Shown here in pieces: positions 42,888 through 51,380 of a DNA stretch of 64,000 nucleotides. The position numbers and the translations under genes are program-made. The stretch covers positions 566,001 to 630,000 of the forward strand of contig BPHZ01000001.1 of the NCBI GenBank assembly GCA_026003835.1. The letters run 5' to 3'. The notes beneath the pieces were generated by a model. It saw only the letters and a list, made by a program, of their open reading frames with translations. It was not told where the DNA came from and made no database searches. How positions within the stretch are numbered: the stretch's first letter is position 1; each line of letters begins with the position of its first letter. The stretch is from Herpetosiphonaceae bacterium (GTDB lineage Bacteria; Chloroflexota; Chloroflexia; Chloroflexales; Herpetosiphonaceae).

Positions 42888-45800
42888 TCACGTAGAGCCG
42901 GTCGATGCTCGGTGAGCAGCCAGGATCTGACGATTGATAGGCACCTGGTGAAGAAAAGAGTCGCGCAGATGGGGATCAGTAATGGACTCCGCTTGCCGGC
43001 AGAGATAGGCGTGGGCCGTGCACAACACAGCAGCCGCTTGCTCTTCACGGCCCAGCTCCAGCAGAAGCTGTCGGAGATACCAGTACCATTCGAGAAGTTC
43101 ATCGCCTTCCAGGCTATGAGCCCGATCCTGGTAGAGTTGCCAGGCTGCGTCCGCCATCTGCCCGGCGTGGGTGCGCCGATCCAGAGCCAGGTTAGCCAGT
43201 CCCAGCAACACCTGACAGCGGGAGACGTTCAGCATATCGCCATTTTCGGCAAAGATAAGATAGGCTGCTTCCAGCAGGGGGATGGCATCGGCCGGCCGAT
43301 CTTGCTTCAAGTACAGGCGACCCCGATCCAGTTGTGCCAGCGCCTCGAAAAGGCGGGCGTCGGTTTGGCGGGCCAGAGCCAGGGCTTCATCGAAGAGCAG
43401 GGCCGCCTCGGTGAGTTTTCCTTCTCGCTCTGCCACGAGGCCCAAATTATCCGTGTGGATGCAAGCCCCCACAATGTCACCCATGGCCCGGAGTTGGTCT
43501 CGGGCCTGGCGAATCTGGCGGCGAGCTTCGCCGAAATCGCCTAAGGCGCAGGCGGCCAGCCCATAGGACCCCTGGACGACAGCCAGTCCGCGACGATAGC
43601 CAATAGCCGCGGCCTTTTCCAGCACCTGCGGCGCGGCCTGGAGCACCCGGTCATAGGCGCCGCGACTCTGCCAGATGCTCACTAGATTGGTCAGCGTGCG
43701 CACTTCACCCACCTGGTCGCCTACGCTGCGGCGCAGGGCCAGCGCCTCTTGCAGGACGTGTTCAGCCTGGTGCAGATCGCCGCCCAGCATAGGTAGAATG
43801 AAGCCCAGGCCGTCCAACGCCTCGGCCTCCTGAGCCCGGTCCTGATTTTCCCGCGCGAGGGCCAGGCCGCGCTGAAAGTAATCTTGGGCCGCTTCGAAAT
43901 CCCCTGCGCGGATCGTCAGTTCGCCCAGTTGAAGCAACAGATCCAACTCCTGGACCCGGTCGCCGTGCTGTTCGGCCAGGGCTTGGGCACGCTTGAACGC
44001 AGCCATGGCCTCCTCATGGTTGCCGGTTCGGGTTGCCAGCCTGCCCGCAGCTACTAATGCCCGGGTTTGCAGAGCGGGTGAGTTCAGGGCTGTGGCTAGG
44101 GCCATCGCTTTCGCGACGGCCTCCTGCTGGCGCTCGTTATCGCCCAGAATCTCATAGACATGGGCTAGCATGAGCCAGGCTTCCGCCTCTTCCGGACCTG
44201 GCTCATGGGATGCCAGCGCGAGCACGTGTTCCAACGTCTCACGAGCAGTGGTGAAGGCCGAACGGGCCAGATCGAGGCGGGCTGCGGCCAGGTAGGCGAC
44301 AATCGCCTCGGAATAGGCGCCGGCGTGTTCCAGGTGAAAGGCCTGCTGGCCGTAGCTCTCCGGCTCCAGCTGGGTCAGGGCGTCGGCCACCTGGCGGTGC
44401 AGCCTCTGCCGACGGATGGGGCTTAGCAACGCATAGGCCACCTGACGCAGTTTCTCGTGGGTGAAGTCATAGGTGTCCGGCCCCTGCTCCTGAATAATGC
44501 GCCGTTGCCAGAGCTCGTCTAAATCGTGGACGAGGCTACCCTCGTCCACCGAGGCTGCCCGGGCCAGAACCGGTGCCCGGAAGGAGCGGCCAATAACCGC
44601 AGCTGCCTCGGCCAGCCGCCGGGCTGGCTCCGAGAGTTGGGCCAGACGCACGGTCAACACACCCTGCAGCCGTTCGGGTAACGGGCGATCGGGTTGACCT
44701 GTGGTCGCCAGCCCGGCACGCCACATCTCTACGACGAAGAGCGGGTTGCCTTCGGATTGGGCATAGAGGCTGGCGGCTGCGTCGACCGCCAGCGGTGCGC
44801 CCGCCAGATAACTGCCCAGGGACGCGGTCTCCTCCTGGTTCAACCGTTCCAGCTTGAGCTGCTGGAACTGTCCTCGCTGTTGCAGGGCGCCGGTCAGGAG
44901 CGTCAAAGGATGGTTCAGCCCTAGCTCTTCCTGCCGCGCGGTCAACAAGAGCAGGAACTGAGCCCGGAGATCGAAGCGAAGTAAATAGTGTAACCACTCC
45001 AGAGTCTCCCGGTCAGTCCAGTGGGCGTCCTCCAGCGAGAGCAGGAAGGGCTGTCGTTGGACCAGCAGGCCGTGGGCCAGGGCCTCGAAGAAGCGCTGGC
45101 GTTGCCAGCTTTCTGTGAGCGCCGGCGGGACCAGCAGGTGGGGATACTCATCGAGCAGCTCGGGTAACAGACGCGCCAGCTCCATCCGCCAGATGTCGGG
45201 CAGCGTGCCCAGGGGCGACTGGCGTAGCCAATCTGTCACCGGAGCATAGGCTAGATGGCCTTCGGCCGGATAGCTTTGTGCTACGGCCGTACGGAAGCCC
45301 AGCCGCTGCACCCACTCCACAAAGGCCTGGGCCAGGCGGCTCTTGCCGATACCCGCCTCGCCAGTGATCAGTACGCACTGGGGTGGGAACTGGCCGGCCT
45401 GAACGGCCTGCCAGATGGTGCGCAGGCGCTGCCAGGGACGTTGGCGGCCTACCAGCGGGAGGGCAGTATCTCGGGGTAATGGAGCAGGGGTTGGCTCTGG
45501 GCTCTGCAGCAGCCGGCGGTAAAGCTCCTGGGTGGGAGCAGCCGGCTCCACGCCCAACTCCCGCTGCAATACCGAGGCGCAGGCGTGGTAGGTACGCAAC
45601 GTGCCGGCCCGGTCCCCTTTCAATGCGTAGAAGCGCATCAGACGTTGATAGGCAGTCTCTGCCAGGGGGTCGCGGCTGATCCAGATGTGGCCATAGGTGA
45701 CGGCTTCATCGTACGCCTGGCGCGTTTCCAACAGCTGGAGCAGGCGATCCAACGCCCAGAAGAACTGCTGGCGCAACTGTTCTCGCAGGGGGACAATCCA

Positions 45801-46235
45801 GTCATCGTAGCAGCCGGGCAGCAGGTCGTCCTGGTAAAGCTGGATAGCTTTGCGCAGGGCTTGCTCGGCCCCACTCTGCTCGCCGCTGGACAGCAAAGAC
45901 TGCGCCTGGTCAATAGCCTGTTGGAAGTGGTGGACATCGCAGGTATAGGGCGCATCCGGCTTCCAGCGGATCTGAACCGCATCAGCCTCGAGATATGTAT
46001 CTGCGTCGGGTAGGAGCCGACGTAGACGATGGAGAAGATTGCGCAGGTTGGTATGGGCCTGGCTTTCCTGGGAGTCTGGCCAGAAAAGATACGCCAGGTG
46101 CTTGCGAGGCAGAGGCGCATCTGCGTGAAGGACCAGATAGGCCAGCAAGGCTTGCAGCCGGGACGTGTTTAGACCGGTGATAATCTGCCCGGCATAATCT
46201 AAGCGCAAAGTTCCAAAGAGTTGCACGTGGATCAT
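42888..46235 (-). CDS. BTAD-AAA-TPR transcriptional regulator (AfsR/SARP-like)
   Basis: 1115 residues. An OmpR-type winged helix (about 1-90; RKHLAYLFWPDSQESQAHTN) is followed by a bacterial transcriptional activation domain (about 95-245), an AAA/STAND ATPase (Walker A TGEAGIGKSR at about 291-300; FLLSLEDAHWTDRE as Walker B), and a C-terminal array of TPRs (about 640-1100). Such proteins switch on nearby genes in response to a ligand that frees the ATPase. It is divergent from nothing and reads toward the NmrA/lipase pair, so they are plausible targets. ATG at 46235 has AGAGG 8 bases upstream; the longer frame starts at a GTG with no better site. Confidence 0.88.
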   Translation of the reverse strand: MIHVQLFGTLRLDYAGQIITGLNTSRLQALLAYLVLHADAPLPRKHLAYLFWPDSQESQAHTNLRNLLHRLRRLLPDADTYLEADAVQIRWKPDAPYTCDVHHFQQAIDQAQSLLSSGEQSGAEQALRKAIQLYQDDLLPGCYDDWIVPLREQLRQQFFWALDRLLQLLETRQAYDEAVTYGHIWISRDPLAETAYQRLMRFYALKGDRAGTLRTYHACASVLQRELGVEPAAPTQELYRRLLQSPEPTPAPLPRDTALPLVGRQRPWQRLRTIWQAVQAGQFPPQCVLITGEAGIGKSRLAQAFVEWVQRLGFRTAVAQSYPAEGHLAYAPVTDWLRQSPLGTLPDIWRMELARLLPELLDEYPHLLVPPALTESWQRQRFFEALAHGLLVQRQPFLLSLEDAHWTDRETLEWLHYLLRFDLRAQFLLLLTARQEELGLNHPLTLLTGALQQRGQFQQLKLERLNQEETASLGSYLAGAPLAVDAAASLYAQSEGNPLFVVEMWRAGLATTGQPDRPLPERLQGVLTVRLAQLSEPARRLAEAAAVIGRSFRAPVLARAASVDEGSLVHDLDELWQRRIIQEQGPDTYDFTHEKLRQVAYALLSPIRRQRLHRQVADALTQLEPESYGQQAFHLEHAGAYSEAIVAYLAAARLDLARSAFTTARETLEHVLALASHEPGPEEAEAWLMLAHVYEILGDNERQQEAVAKAMALATALNSPALQTRALVAAGRLATRTGNHEEAMAAFKRAQALAEQHGDRVQELDLLLQLGELTIRAGDFEAAQDYFQRGLALARENQDRAQEAEALDGLGFILPMLGGDLHQAEHVLQEALALRRSVGDQVGEVRTLTNLVSIWQSRGAYDRVLQAAPQVLEKAAAIGYRRGLAVVQGSYGLAACALGDFGEARRQIRQARDQLRAMGDIVGACIHTDNLGLVAEREGKLTEAALLFDEALALARQTDARLFEALAQLDRGRLYLKQDRPADAIPLLEAAYLIFAENGDMLNVSRCQVLLGLANLALDRRTHAGQMADAAWQLYQDRAHSLEGDELLEWYWYLRQLLLELGREEQAAAVLCTAHAYLCRQAESITDPHLRDSFLHQVPINRQILAAHRASTGST

Positions 46236-46319
46236 GATCCAGCCTCTAATCACCTGTCACGTTCAGAGATAGGTGACGAGTGAAAGTGTCGTTCTTCTAT
46301 TTACTATATTAACCGAAGT

Positions 46320-46905
46320 TGCTACCTGGAGGGCAGCAATCCTATGCGCCAGCAGAAACAGCACAATTTTGAGCTCAAACTCCGCTGCCGTGACGGCGTG
46401 AATGGTCTTGGGAAAGCGCTGCATCAATGGGCTGCCCGTCGTCTCGCTGTATTTGCGGTACCGTTCCCGCCGATAGGTCTCCCATGGCGGGATCGCCCGC
46501 TTCGAGTTCTCCGTGCGCAGCGGGCACAATCGGATGCCCACGGCCGCCAAGTCATCTTCGATCGCATTGTGATTGAAGGTCTCGTCACCCACGATCTGCG
46601 CCCCCGCTGGCAGGTCAAAGACAACCAGCCCAGCGCGCCGGTACCCTGCGCCGCTCCGGGGATCAGAAAGAACTCGACCGGGTGCCCGTCGGCCATCATC
46701 AGCAGATGCAGGCGCAGCCCATAATCCGAGTCGCTCAGGCTCGGCAGCTGCGCCGCGTCGAACTCCTCCGGCCCTTCCAGGAGATCCAGCACGGCCAGCA
46801 TCTCGGCACAGCGCGCGATCATTGTCTCGCGCCGTGCCTGCTCCTGGCCGGTCCTGACTGGTGCCTCGATGATCAGGTCTTTGAGATCCTGTGTTTACGT
46901 CGTTT
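46320..46905 (-). pseudogene. IS982-family transposase remnant
   Basis: The C-terminal half in one frame is IS982-like: FDLPAGAQIVGDETFNHNAIE, then PLRTENSKRAIPPW, YRKYSETTGSPL and FPKTIHAVTAAEFELKIVLFLL. The preceding part (LPSLSDSDYGLRLHLLMM, GHPVEFFLIPG) lies in another frame, shifted near 46625. The N-terminal region is missing or decayed, and no terminal inverted repeats or target duplication were found. It borders the accessory block 36.2-46.2 kb. Confidence 0.75.
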
Positions 46906-47143
46906 ATATGCTCCCCTCTCCTCTGAGGTGGAACGGTCTGGTTCGTCCCCCTCAATCCATGCGCGATGTCGCTAAATATATTATACCGAACAAATGTTTG
47001 TTTTTGCACTCGTCCCCATCCCCTGGGAGCGCTGCACAAGCCGCCTCCGCTTCCCTGTGACAGAGGGTCCATGACCTATGTCCTATTCACGTGTAGGTTG
47101 TATGGGGGATAGACTCTCGCTGGAGGATGGCAACAATAAGAAG

Positions 47144-47241
47144 CTAGTGGTCGACCACACAGACATTGCTGGGGTGGTTGGAGGGGTTGCATCCCTCCAG
47201 CTCCCCCTGCCCTCATTATCTTTATGGTGGTGGTCCACTAG
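47144..47241. repeat. dispersed repeat, copy B (98 bp, best preserved ends)
   Basis: CTAGTGGTCGACCAC at the left end and GTGGTGGTCCACTAG at the right end are inverted copies with two mismatches. The centre GGAGGGGTTGCATCCCTCC forms a hairpin. Same length as copy A. It lies about 95 bases upstream of the sortase-like gene. The remaining sequence of the gap 46906-47334 shows nothing else. Confidence 0.65.
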
Positions 47242-47334
47242 TGAGTAGTAAGAGAGATGTTTGCTGTCCGGCCATGCCCTTATACGGCGGGGTATCGCAG
47301 CGGGGCTTCATTCCAGTCGAGGAGATAGCGAGCG

Positions 47335-47979
47335 ATGAGCGCTCAGTTCCTTCTGCAAGTTCTTGCGACCACGATCCTTATTATCTCGTACTCGCGATCA
47401 TCGGTGACCTTGATCCAACTCAACCTGTCCGGTTCACAGGCTGTTGAGGCTCAGAGTCCATCTGCCGCGTCGCATCGCCTGTCCGAGCTGGAACAGTTCC
47501 GGCAAACTGTGACAATCGGCCAGCCCGGGCTCGTCACAGGAGTGTTTGTTCCTGATACCCTTGCGTTGCGCGTTGTGCAGCAGCCTGCCGATGATCCTAC
47601 CTATGTCTCTGAGATGCCAGGCTATGCAACACAGTTTATGTTGGCTGAACAAGTCGGCAGTATTGGGCTGCTGGCTCACAATTACCTTTCCGGCGCTCTC
47701 TTCTTTGACCTGCAACCGGGCCAGGTGGTTAGCATGTTCTACGGCGACGGCTCCGAGCGGCGCTATCGGGTAGTCGAGATTCGGCGTTTCAGAGCAATGA
47801 TCCCGAATGATCCCTACTCGAACTTCGAAGATCTTGAGAGCGGTGCCCAATTATCGAGCACAGAGCTGTTTTATGAGATCTATACAGGCGTGGATCGCGT
47901 CGTGTTCCAGACCTGTATCAGCGTCGAGCATGAGCCGTCATGGGGACGGCTCTTTGTGATAGCAGATCCCCTTGAATAG
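47335..47979 (+). CDS. sortase-like protein
   Basis: 214 residues with an N-terminal hydrophobic anchor (FLLQVLATTILIISYS). The sortase triad appears in order: His in GLLAHNYLSGALFFDL, Cys in VVFQTCIS and Arg in WGRLFVIAD near the C-terminus. YGDGSERRYRVVEIRRF is the usual strand before the active site. Sortases cut surface-protein sorting signals and join them to a cell-wall or pilin amine. The converging next gene encodes a surface protein with an LPVTA signal, a likely substrate. The spacing and flanking motifs are atypical, so the class is unclear. GAGGAGA lies upstream of the ATG. Confidence 0.65.
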   Translation: MSAQFLLQVLATTILIISYSRSSVTLIQLNLSGSQAVEAQSPSAASHRLSELEQFRQTVTIGQPGLVTGVFVPDTLALRVVQQPADDPTYVSEMPGYATQFMLAEQVGSIGLLAHNYLSGALFFDLQPGQVVSMFYGDGSERRYRVVEIRRFRAMIPNDPYSNFEDLESGAQLSSTELFYEIYTGVDRVVFQTCISVEHEPSWGRLFVIADPLE

Positions 47980-48026
47980 CGTCGATTCGTCCGTTCTTTG
48001 CTGCACAGTACCGCCTTCCGAGCAGG

Positions 48027-48060
48027 AGAGGGGCATTCTTTGCAAAGGGAGTGCCCCTCT
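48027..48060. terminator. hairpin between sortase-like gene and surface protein gene
   Basis: AGAGGGGCA pairs with TGCCCCTCT (9 bp, 16-base loop containing a weak inner TTCTTTGCAAAG). It lies between converging genes; probably a bidirectional terminator. Confidence 0.5.
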
Positions 48061-48071
48061 TATGTTGCGAC

Positions 48072-49355
48072 TCAGCGCTTGAACACTCGCATCAGGACAG
48101 TGATGCCCATGCCGATGAGTACGGCTCCAATAGCAAGGAATATTTTTACGCGAATACCAAGCGGATCGGCCGCTGTTACAGGGAGGTAAGAAGGCGGCGC
48201 TTGCCCGCCGGTTACGGGGATGGGCAGCGCTGTTGGTGTTCTTGTTTGCCCACCGGTCACTGGTATGGCGATGGTTTGCGCCGGTGTATTGGTTGGAACT
48301 GCCGGGGTCTCGGTTGGCGGCGCCAAGGTTTGAGTGGGTAATACCGGGGCCACCGTCGGCAGATTTGGAGAGGGCGGCGGCGCTGGCGGCTCTGTGGGCG
48401 GCGCTGGTGGGTTCGGCGTGTTGGTGGGCGGCGCTGGTGGCTCTGTGGGCGGCGCTGACGTAGTTGTCGGGGGTACCGGGGTGCTCGTGGGCGGCTCTGT
48501 GGGCGGCGCTGGTGGCTCTGTGGGCGGCGCTGACGTAGTTGTCGGGGGTACCGGGGTGCTCGTGGGCGGCTCTGTGGGCGGCGCTGGTGGGTTCGGCGTG
48601 TTGGTGGGCGGCACCGGCGTGGTGGTGGATGGGTCCGGGGTGCTCGTGGGCGGCACCGGCGTGGTGGTGGATGGGTCCGGGGTGCTCGTGGGCGGCACCG
48701 GCGTGGTGGTGGATGGGTCCGGGGTGCTCGTGGGCGGCACCGGCGTGGTGGTGGATGGGTCCGGGGTGCTCGTGGGCGGCACCGGCGTAGTGGTGGATGG
48801 GTCCGGGGTGCTCGTGGGCGGCACCGGCGTGGTGGTGGATGGGTCCGGGGTGCTCGTGGGCGGCACAGGGCTGGCTGTTGCTGAGATCGCTTCTATGCAG
48901 AACGTGATGTTGGAGATACCTTCAACCGATGATCCACTGTTACCGTCCGGATGGTGCCAGGAGCCTGATGTGCCGGCTGTGATCGGCCCGAATGTGCGCG
49001 AGCCTGCCTTTACTGTAAAGGTTACCCTGACCTGGCCGCCATCAGCGTCGATGCTATAGTCGAAGCCAACGTACTCCCCTGGCGAATCTTGCTTTGGCAC
49101 CCAGTAGATGAGCGTAATCGTTACCTCTGTGGAACCAACCGTCGCTGTTTGGCTAACCCCTTCTTGTCCAATGTCGCTGCCCTCAAACTTCACACAGGTT
49201 ATCTGCATTGTGGTAAGCACAGTATTCCCGGCCATCAGGATCGAGCCGGGAAATGTGCCTAGAAGCAGCGAGATGACACCGAGAATAAGGGCTGCTGTGC
49301 CAAGCAGCCGGGATTGTACCACCAGGGATCTGGAGTGGAATGCTGATTGTTTCAT
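48072..49355 (-). CDS. repeat-rich surface protein with LPVTA cell-wall sorting signal
   Basis: 427 residues from the ATG at 49355. Order: signal/anchor segment (LLGTAALILGVISLLLGTF); a beta-rich extracellular domain of about 110 residues with two Cys (ITCVKFEG, NITFCIEA); a long Pro/Thr stalk including six exact TSTPDPSTTTPVPP units; then three motifs in a row, IPVTGG, IPVTGG and YLPVTA; a membrane segment (FLAIGAVLIGMGITVLM) and a basic tail (RVFKR). This is the plan of a Gram-positive-type sorted protein with LPxTA in place of LPxTG. Binding function of the head is unknown. The sortase-like gene at 47335 converges on it. The start has only a weak ribosome site. Confidence 0.72.
   Translation of the reverse strand: MKQSAFHSRSLVVQSRLLGTAALILGVISLLLGTFPGSILMAGNTVLTTMQITCVKFEGSDIGQEGVSQTATVGSTEVTITLIYWVPKQDSPGEYVGFDYSIDADGGQVRVTFTVKAGSRTFGPITAGTSGSWHHPDGNSGSSVEGISNITFCIEAISATASPVPPTSTPDPSTTTPVPPTSTPDPSTTTPVPPTSTPDPSTTTPVPPTSTPDPSTTTPVPPTSTPDPSTTTPVPPTSTPDPSTTTPVPPTNTPNPPAPPTEPPTSTPVPPTTTSAPPTEPPAPPTEPPTSTPVPPTTTSAPPTEPPAPPTNTPNPPAPPTEPPAPPPSPNLPTVAPVLPTQTLAPPTETPAVPTNTPAQTIAIPVTGGQTRTPTALPIPVTGGQAPPSYLPVTAADPLGIRVKIFLAIGAVLIGMGITVLMRVFKR
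48611..48862. repeat. six tandem 42-bp repeats
   Basis: Six head-to-tail copies of a 42-bp unit (14 codons), almost identical at DNA level; one copy has GTAGTG where others have GTGGTG. They encode the stalk of the surface protein. A second, longer duplication (PTEPPTSTPVPPTTTSAPP) lies at about 48420-48590. Coding repeats, not CRISPR. Confidence 0.9.
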
Positions 49356-49389
49356 GCTGCCCGCCTTTGCCACTGCAAAAACGATTCCT

Positions 49390-49485
49390 CTAGTCGTCCA
49401 CCACACAGCTGGTGATGGGGAAGCTCGGAAAGGTCGCTCCCCCCGATACCCCTTTCTCATCAGTATCAATGTAGTTGACCACGAG
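49390..49485. repeat. dispersed repeat, copy C (96 bp)
   Basis: Begins CTAGTCGTCCACCAC and ends GTAGTTGACCACGAG, imperfect inverted ends matching copies A and B. It lies 34 bases upstream of the surface protein start, so it may carry or disturb its promoter. The rest of the gap 49486-49874 shows no gene I can support. Confidence 0.6.
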
Positions 49486-49874
49486 CTGCCGATGGCTGGC
49501 GGGACGCCGACCCCTCTGCTCTTCTCCTCTTGGTGTGGTATACCTACCGTTTTGAGGCGTTGCAGACCCTCCATTGCCTGTAGTCCAAATGAAAAAAGTA
49601 CAAGAATAGCAGGATAACAAGACCCGACACTACCTGCACTGGATGAGCCTGCTGCGCCTGTCCCTGAGGCCGGCGACCTGGTGCCAGACCAGCTCCACAC
49701 TAAGCAGTTTTATGATACGCAATGTGTATCTCAAATACATCGGAGGCAGCGTCAATTTGTGGGGGGCGAATACGCTAATTCTTGAGCGCCTGATATTATC
49801 GGAAGCGATAACAGGGGAGTACAACAAAGAGGCTATTGTGAATTTCGTCGTGATACGCTGGCGTCGATGATGGG

Positions 49875-49929
49875 CGGCAGAAACAGAGAGGCCGGAGGGA
49901 CAGAGGATCTCCGGCCTCTCTTACTGCCG
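49875..49929 (-). terminator. long hairpin after the P450 gene
   Basis: AGAGAGGCCGGAG pairs with CTCCGGCCTCTCT (13 bp). CGGCAG and CTGCCG extend it after a small internal loop. It begins 15 bases after the P450 stop on the minus strand; no strong T-run. Confidence 0.55.
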
Positions 49930-49944
49930 ATGGTCGCCAGGCCG

Positions 49945-51336
49945 CTATGCTGAATAGTGCTTCACCACCATCCGCAGGCCGTAGCGTGGGCGCAGCGTAA
50001 TCAGCGGCTCAGGCTCGACGCGGTGGCCTGGCACGAGCTCGAGCTGGTAGCGCTGCGCCAGTGTGGCAAGGATCAGCTGCGCCTCCATCAGCGCAAAGTT
50101 ATTGCCGATGCACAGGCGCGGCCCGCCTCCGAACGGTAGATAGGCAAAGCGTGGCCGGCCTGCTGAGCGCTCCGGCGTAAAGCGCTCAGGATCAAATCCC
50201 TCCGGGTTTTCCCAGAAGCTGGGGTGTCGGTGCACGACATATGGGCTGAAGAAGACAATGGTTTTCGCCGGAATGCGATAGCCACCGATCTCATCGTCCT
50301 CGGTCGCCTGGCGGCTCATCATCCAGGCGGGTGGATAGAGCCGCAGCGCTTCGTCGATGACCATCCGTGTGTAACAAAGCTTCGGTAGATCATCAACCGT
50401 TGGCAGGCGACCGCCGAGCACCTCAGCCAGCTCCGACTGGAGCCGTCGCATCACCAAGGGATGTTTGGACAGAAGGTACCATGTCCAGGTTAGCGCATTA
50501 GCAGTTGTCTCGTGGCCTGCGAGCAGCAGCGTCATGACTTCATCGCGCAGTTGGCGATCGTCCATGCCCTCGCCGGTATCTTCGTCGCGCGCATGTAACA
50601 GCATCGAGAGGAGATCGCCGGTATCCTCGCCCCGCGCTCGACGCTCGCGGATGATTGCGCTTACAACCTGATCCAGCGTGCGCAGCGCTTCCTCGAACTT
50701 GCGGTTCCGCGGGAGTGGAAGGTTCCGTGGGATGCGTCGGTAAAGATACTCGGTAACGAATTTATTGGCGTAGGTAAACGCCTGCCCAACGGTGTCGGCT
50801 TTGCCGCTGATATCCATACTGAAGAGCGTCAACCCGGCGATCTTGAGCGTCAGGCGCATCATCTCTTCGTCGACGTCCAGCACCTCCCCACGCCGGGCGA
50901 TCTGCTCCCAACTCTCTGCAGTTTCGGCAGCCGCCTGGGTCATGACCGTAGCGAAGCTCGCCAGACGCTGTTTGTGAAACGACGGCTGCATCAGCCGCCG
51001 CTGCCGCAGCCAGAGATCGCCTTCGCTGGTTACAAGTCCATTGCCGACGATCCAGCGCAGAGTTTCAAAGCCGGGGGTATTCTTATTGTAGTTACGGTTG
51101 TTATCAATCAAGATATGTTTGACATAATCAGGGTGATTAACAAAATAACCTGGCCAGATCATAAAGCGATAGCGGATGATATCGCCATACTCGCGAACAG
51201 CATGAAGAAAGAATCCCAGGATATCACGTCGGATAGCAGAGGCGCTGCCCCAGAGCAGATTGCCCCGAGGACCGGGGGGCGTCTTATCCTCCGCTTTCCT
51301 GGTCTGCAATACAGCTTTGATACCTGCTCTCGACAT
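49945..51336 (-). CDS. cytochrome P450
   Basis: 463 residues. Heme-binding loop FGGGPRLCIGNNFA with the thiolate Cys; I-helix oxygen motif AGHETTANA; K-helix ExxR in DEALRLYPPAW; PERF-type motif in FDPERFTPER. Soluble, no membrane anchor. The PPGP-type N-terminus (TPPGPRGNLLWGS) and overall sequence are CYP102/CYP110-like, suggesting fatty-acid or other lipophilic substrates (inference). No ferredoxin or reductase gene is adjacent. AAGGAG lies 8 bases before the ATG. It follows the S9 peptidase gene on the same strand with a 44-base gap. Confidence 0.95.
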   Translation of the reverse strand: MSRAGIKAVLQTRKAEDKTPPGPRGNLLWGSASAIRRDILGFFLHAVREYGDIIRYRFMIWPGYFVNHPDYVKHILIDNNRNYNKNTPGFETLRWIVGNGLVTSEGDLWLRQRRLMQPSFHKQRLASFATVMTQAAAETAESWEQIARRGEVLDVDEEMMRLTLKIAGLTLFSMDISGKADTVGQAFTYANKFVTEYLYRRIPRNLPLPRNRKFEEALRTLDQVVSAIIRERRARGEDTGDLLSMLLHARDEDTGEGMDDRQLRDEVMTLLLAGHETTANALTWTWYLLSKHPLVMRRLQSELAEVLGGRLPTVDDLPKLCYTRMVIDEALRLYPPAWMMSRQATEDDEIGGYRIPAKTIVFFSPYVVHRHPSFWENPEGFDPERFTPERSAGRPRFAYLPFGGGPRLCIGNNFALMEAQLILATLAQRYQLELVPGHRVEPEPLITLRPRYGLRMVVKHYSA

Positions 51337-51380
51337 AACCTGTACTCCTTCTATGATCGATTAACAGCCTGGGTCTGCCC

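Noticed and set aside
46263..47072. Intact 269-residue transposase
   Set aside because: Only the C-terminal half is IS982-like in this frame; the first half is nonsense there and the matching residues are in another frame.
48611..48862. CRISPR-like array
   Set aside because: The 42-bp units are contiguous without spacers and lie in frame within a coding stalk.
48334..49059. Gly/Val-rich plus-strand frame of 241 codons
   Set aside because: Antisense of the Pro/Thr repeat stalk of the surface protein; no start context.
49486..49870. Small open frames between the surface protein and P450 genes
   Set aside because: No ribosome sites, no conserved motifs, frames on both strands equally open.
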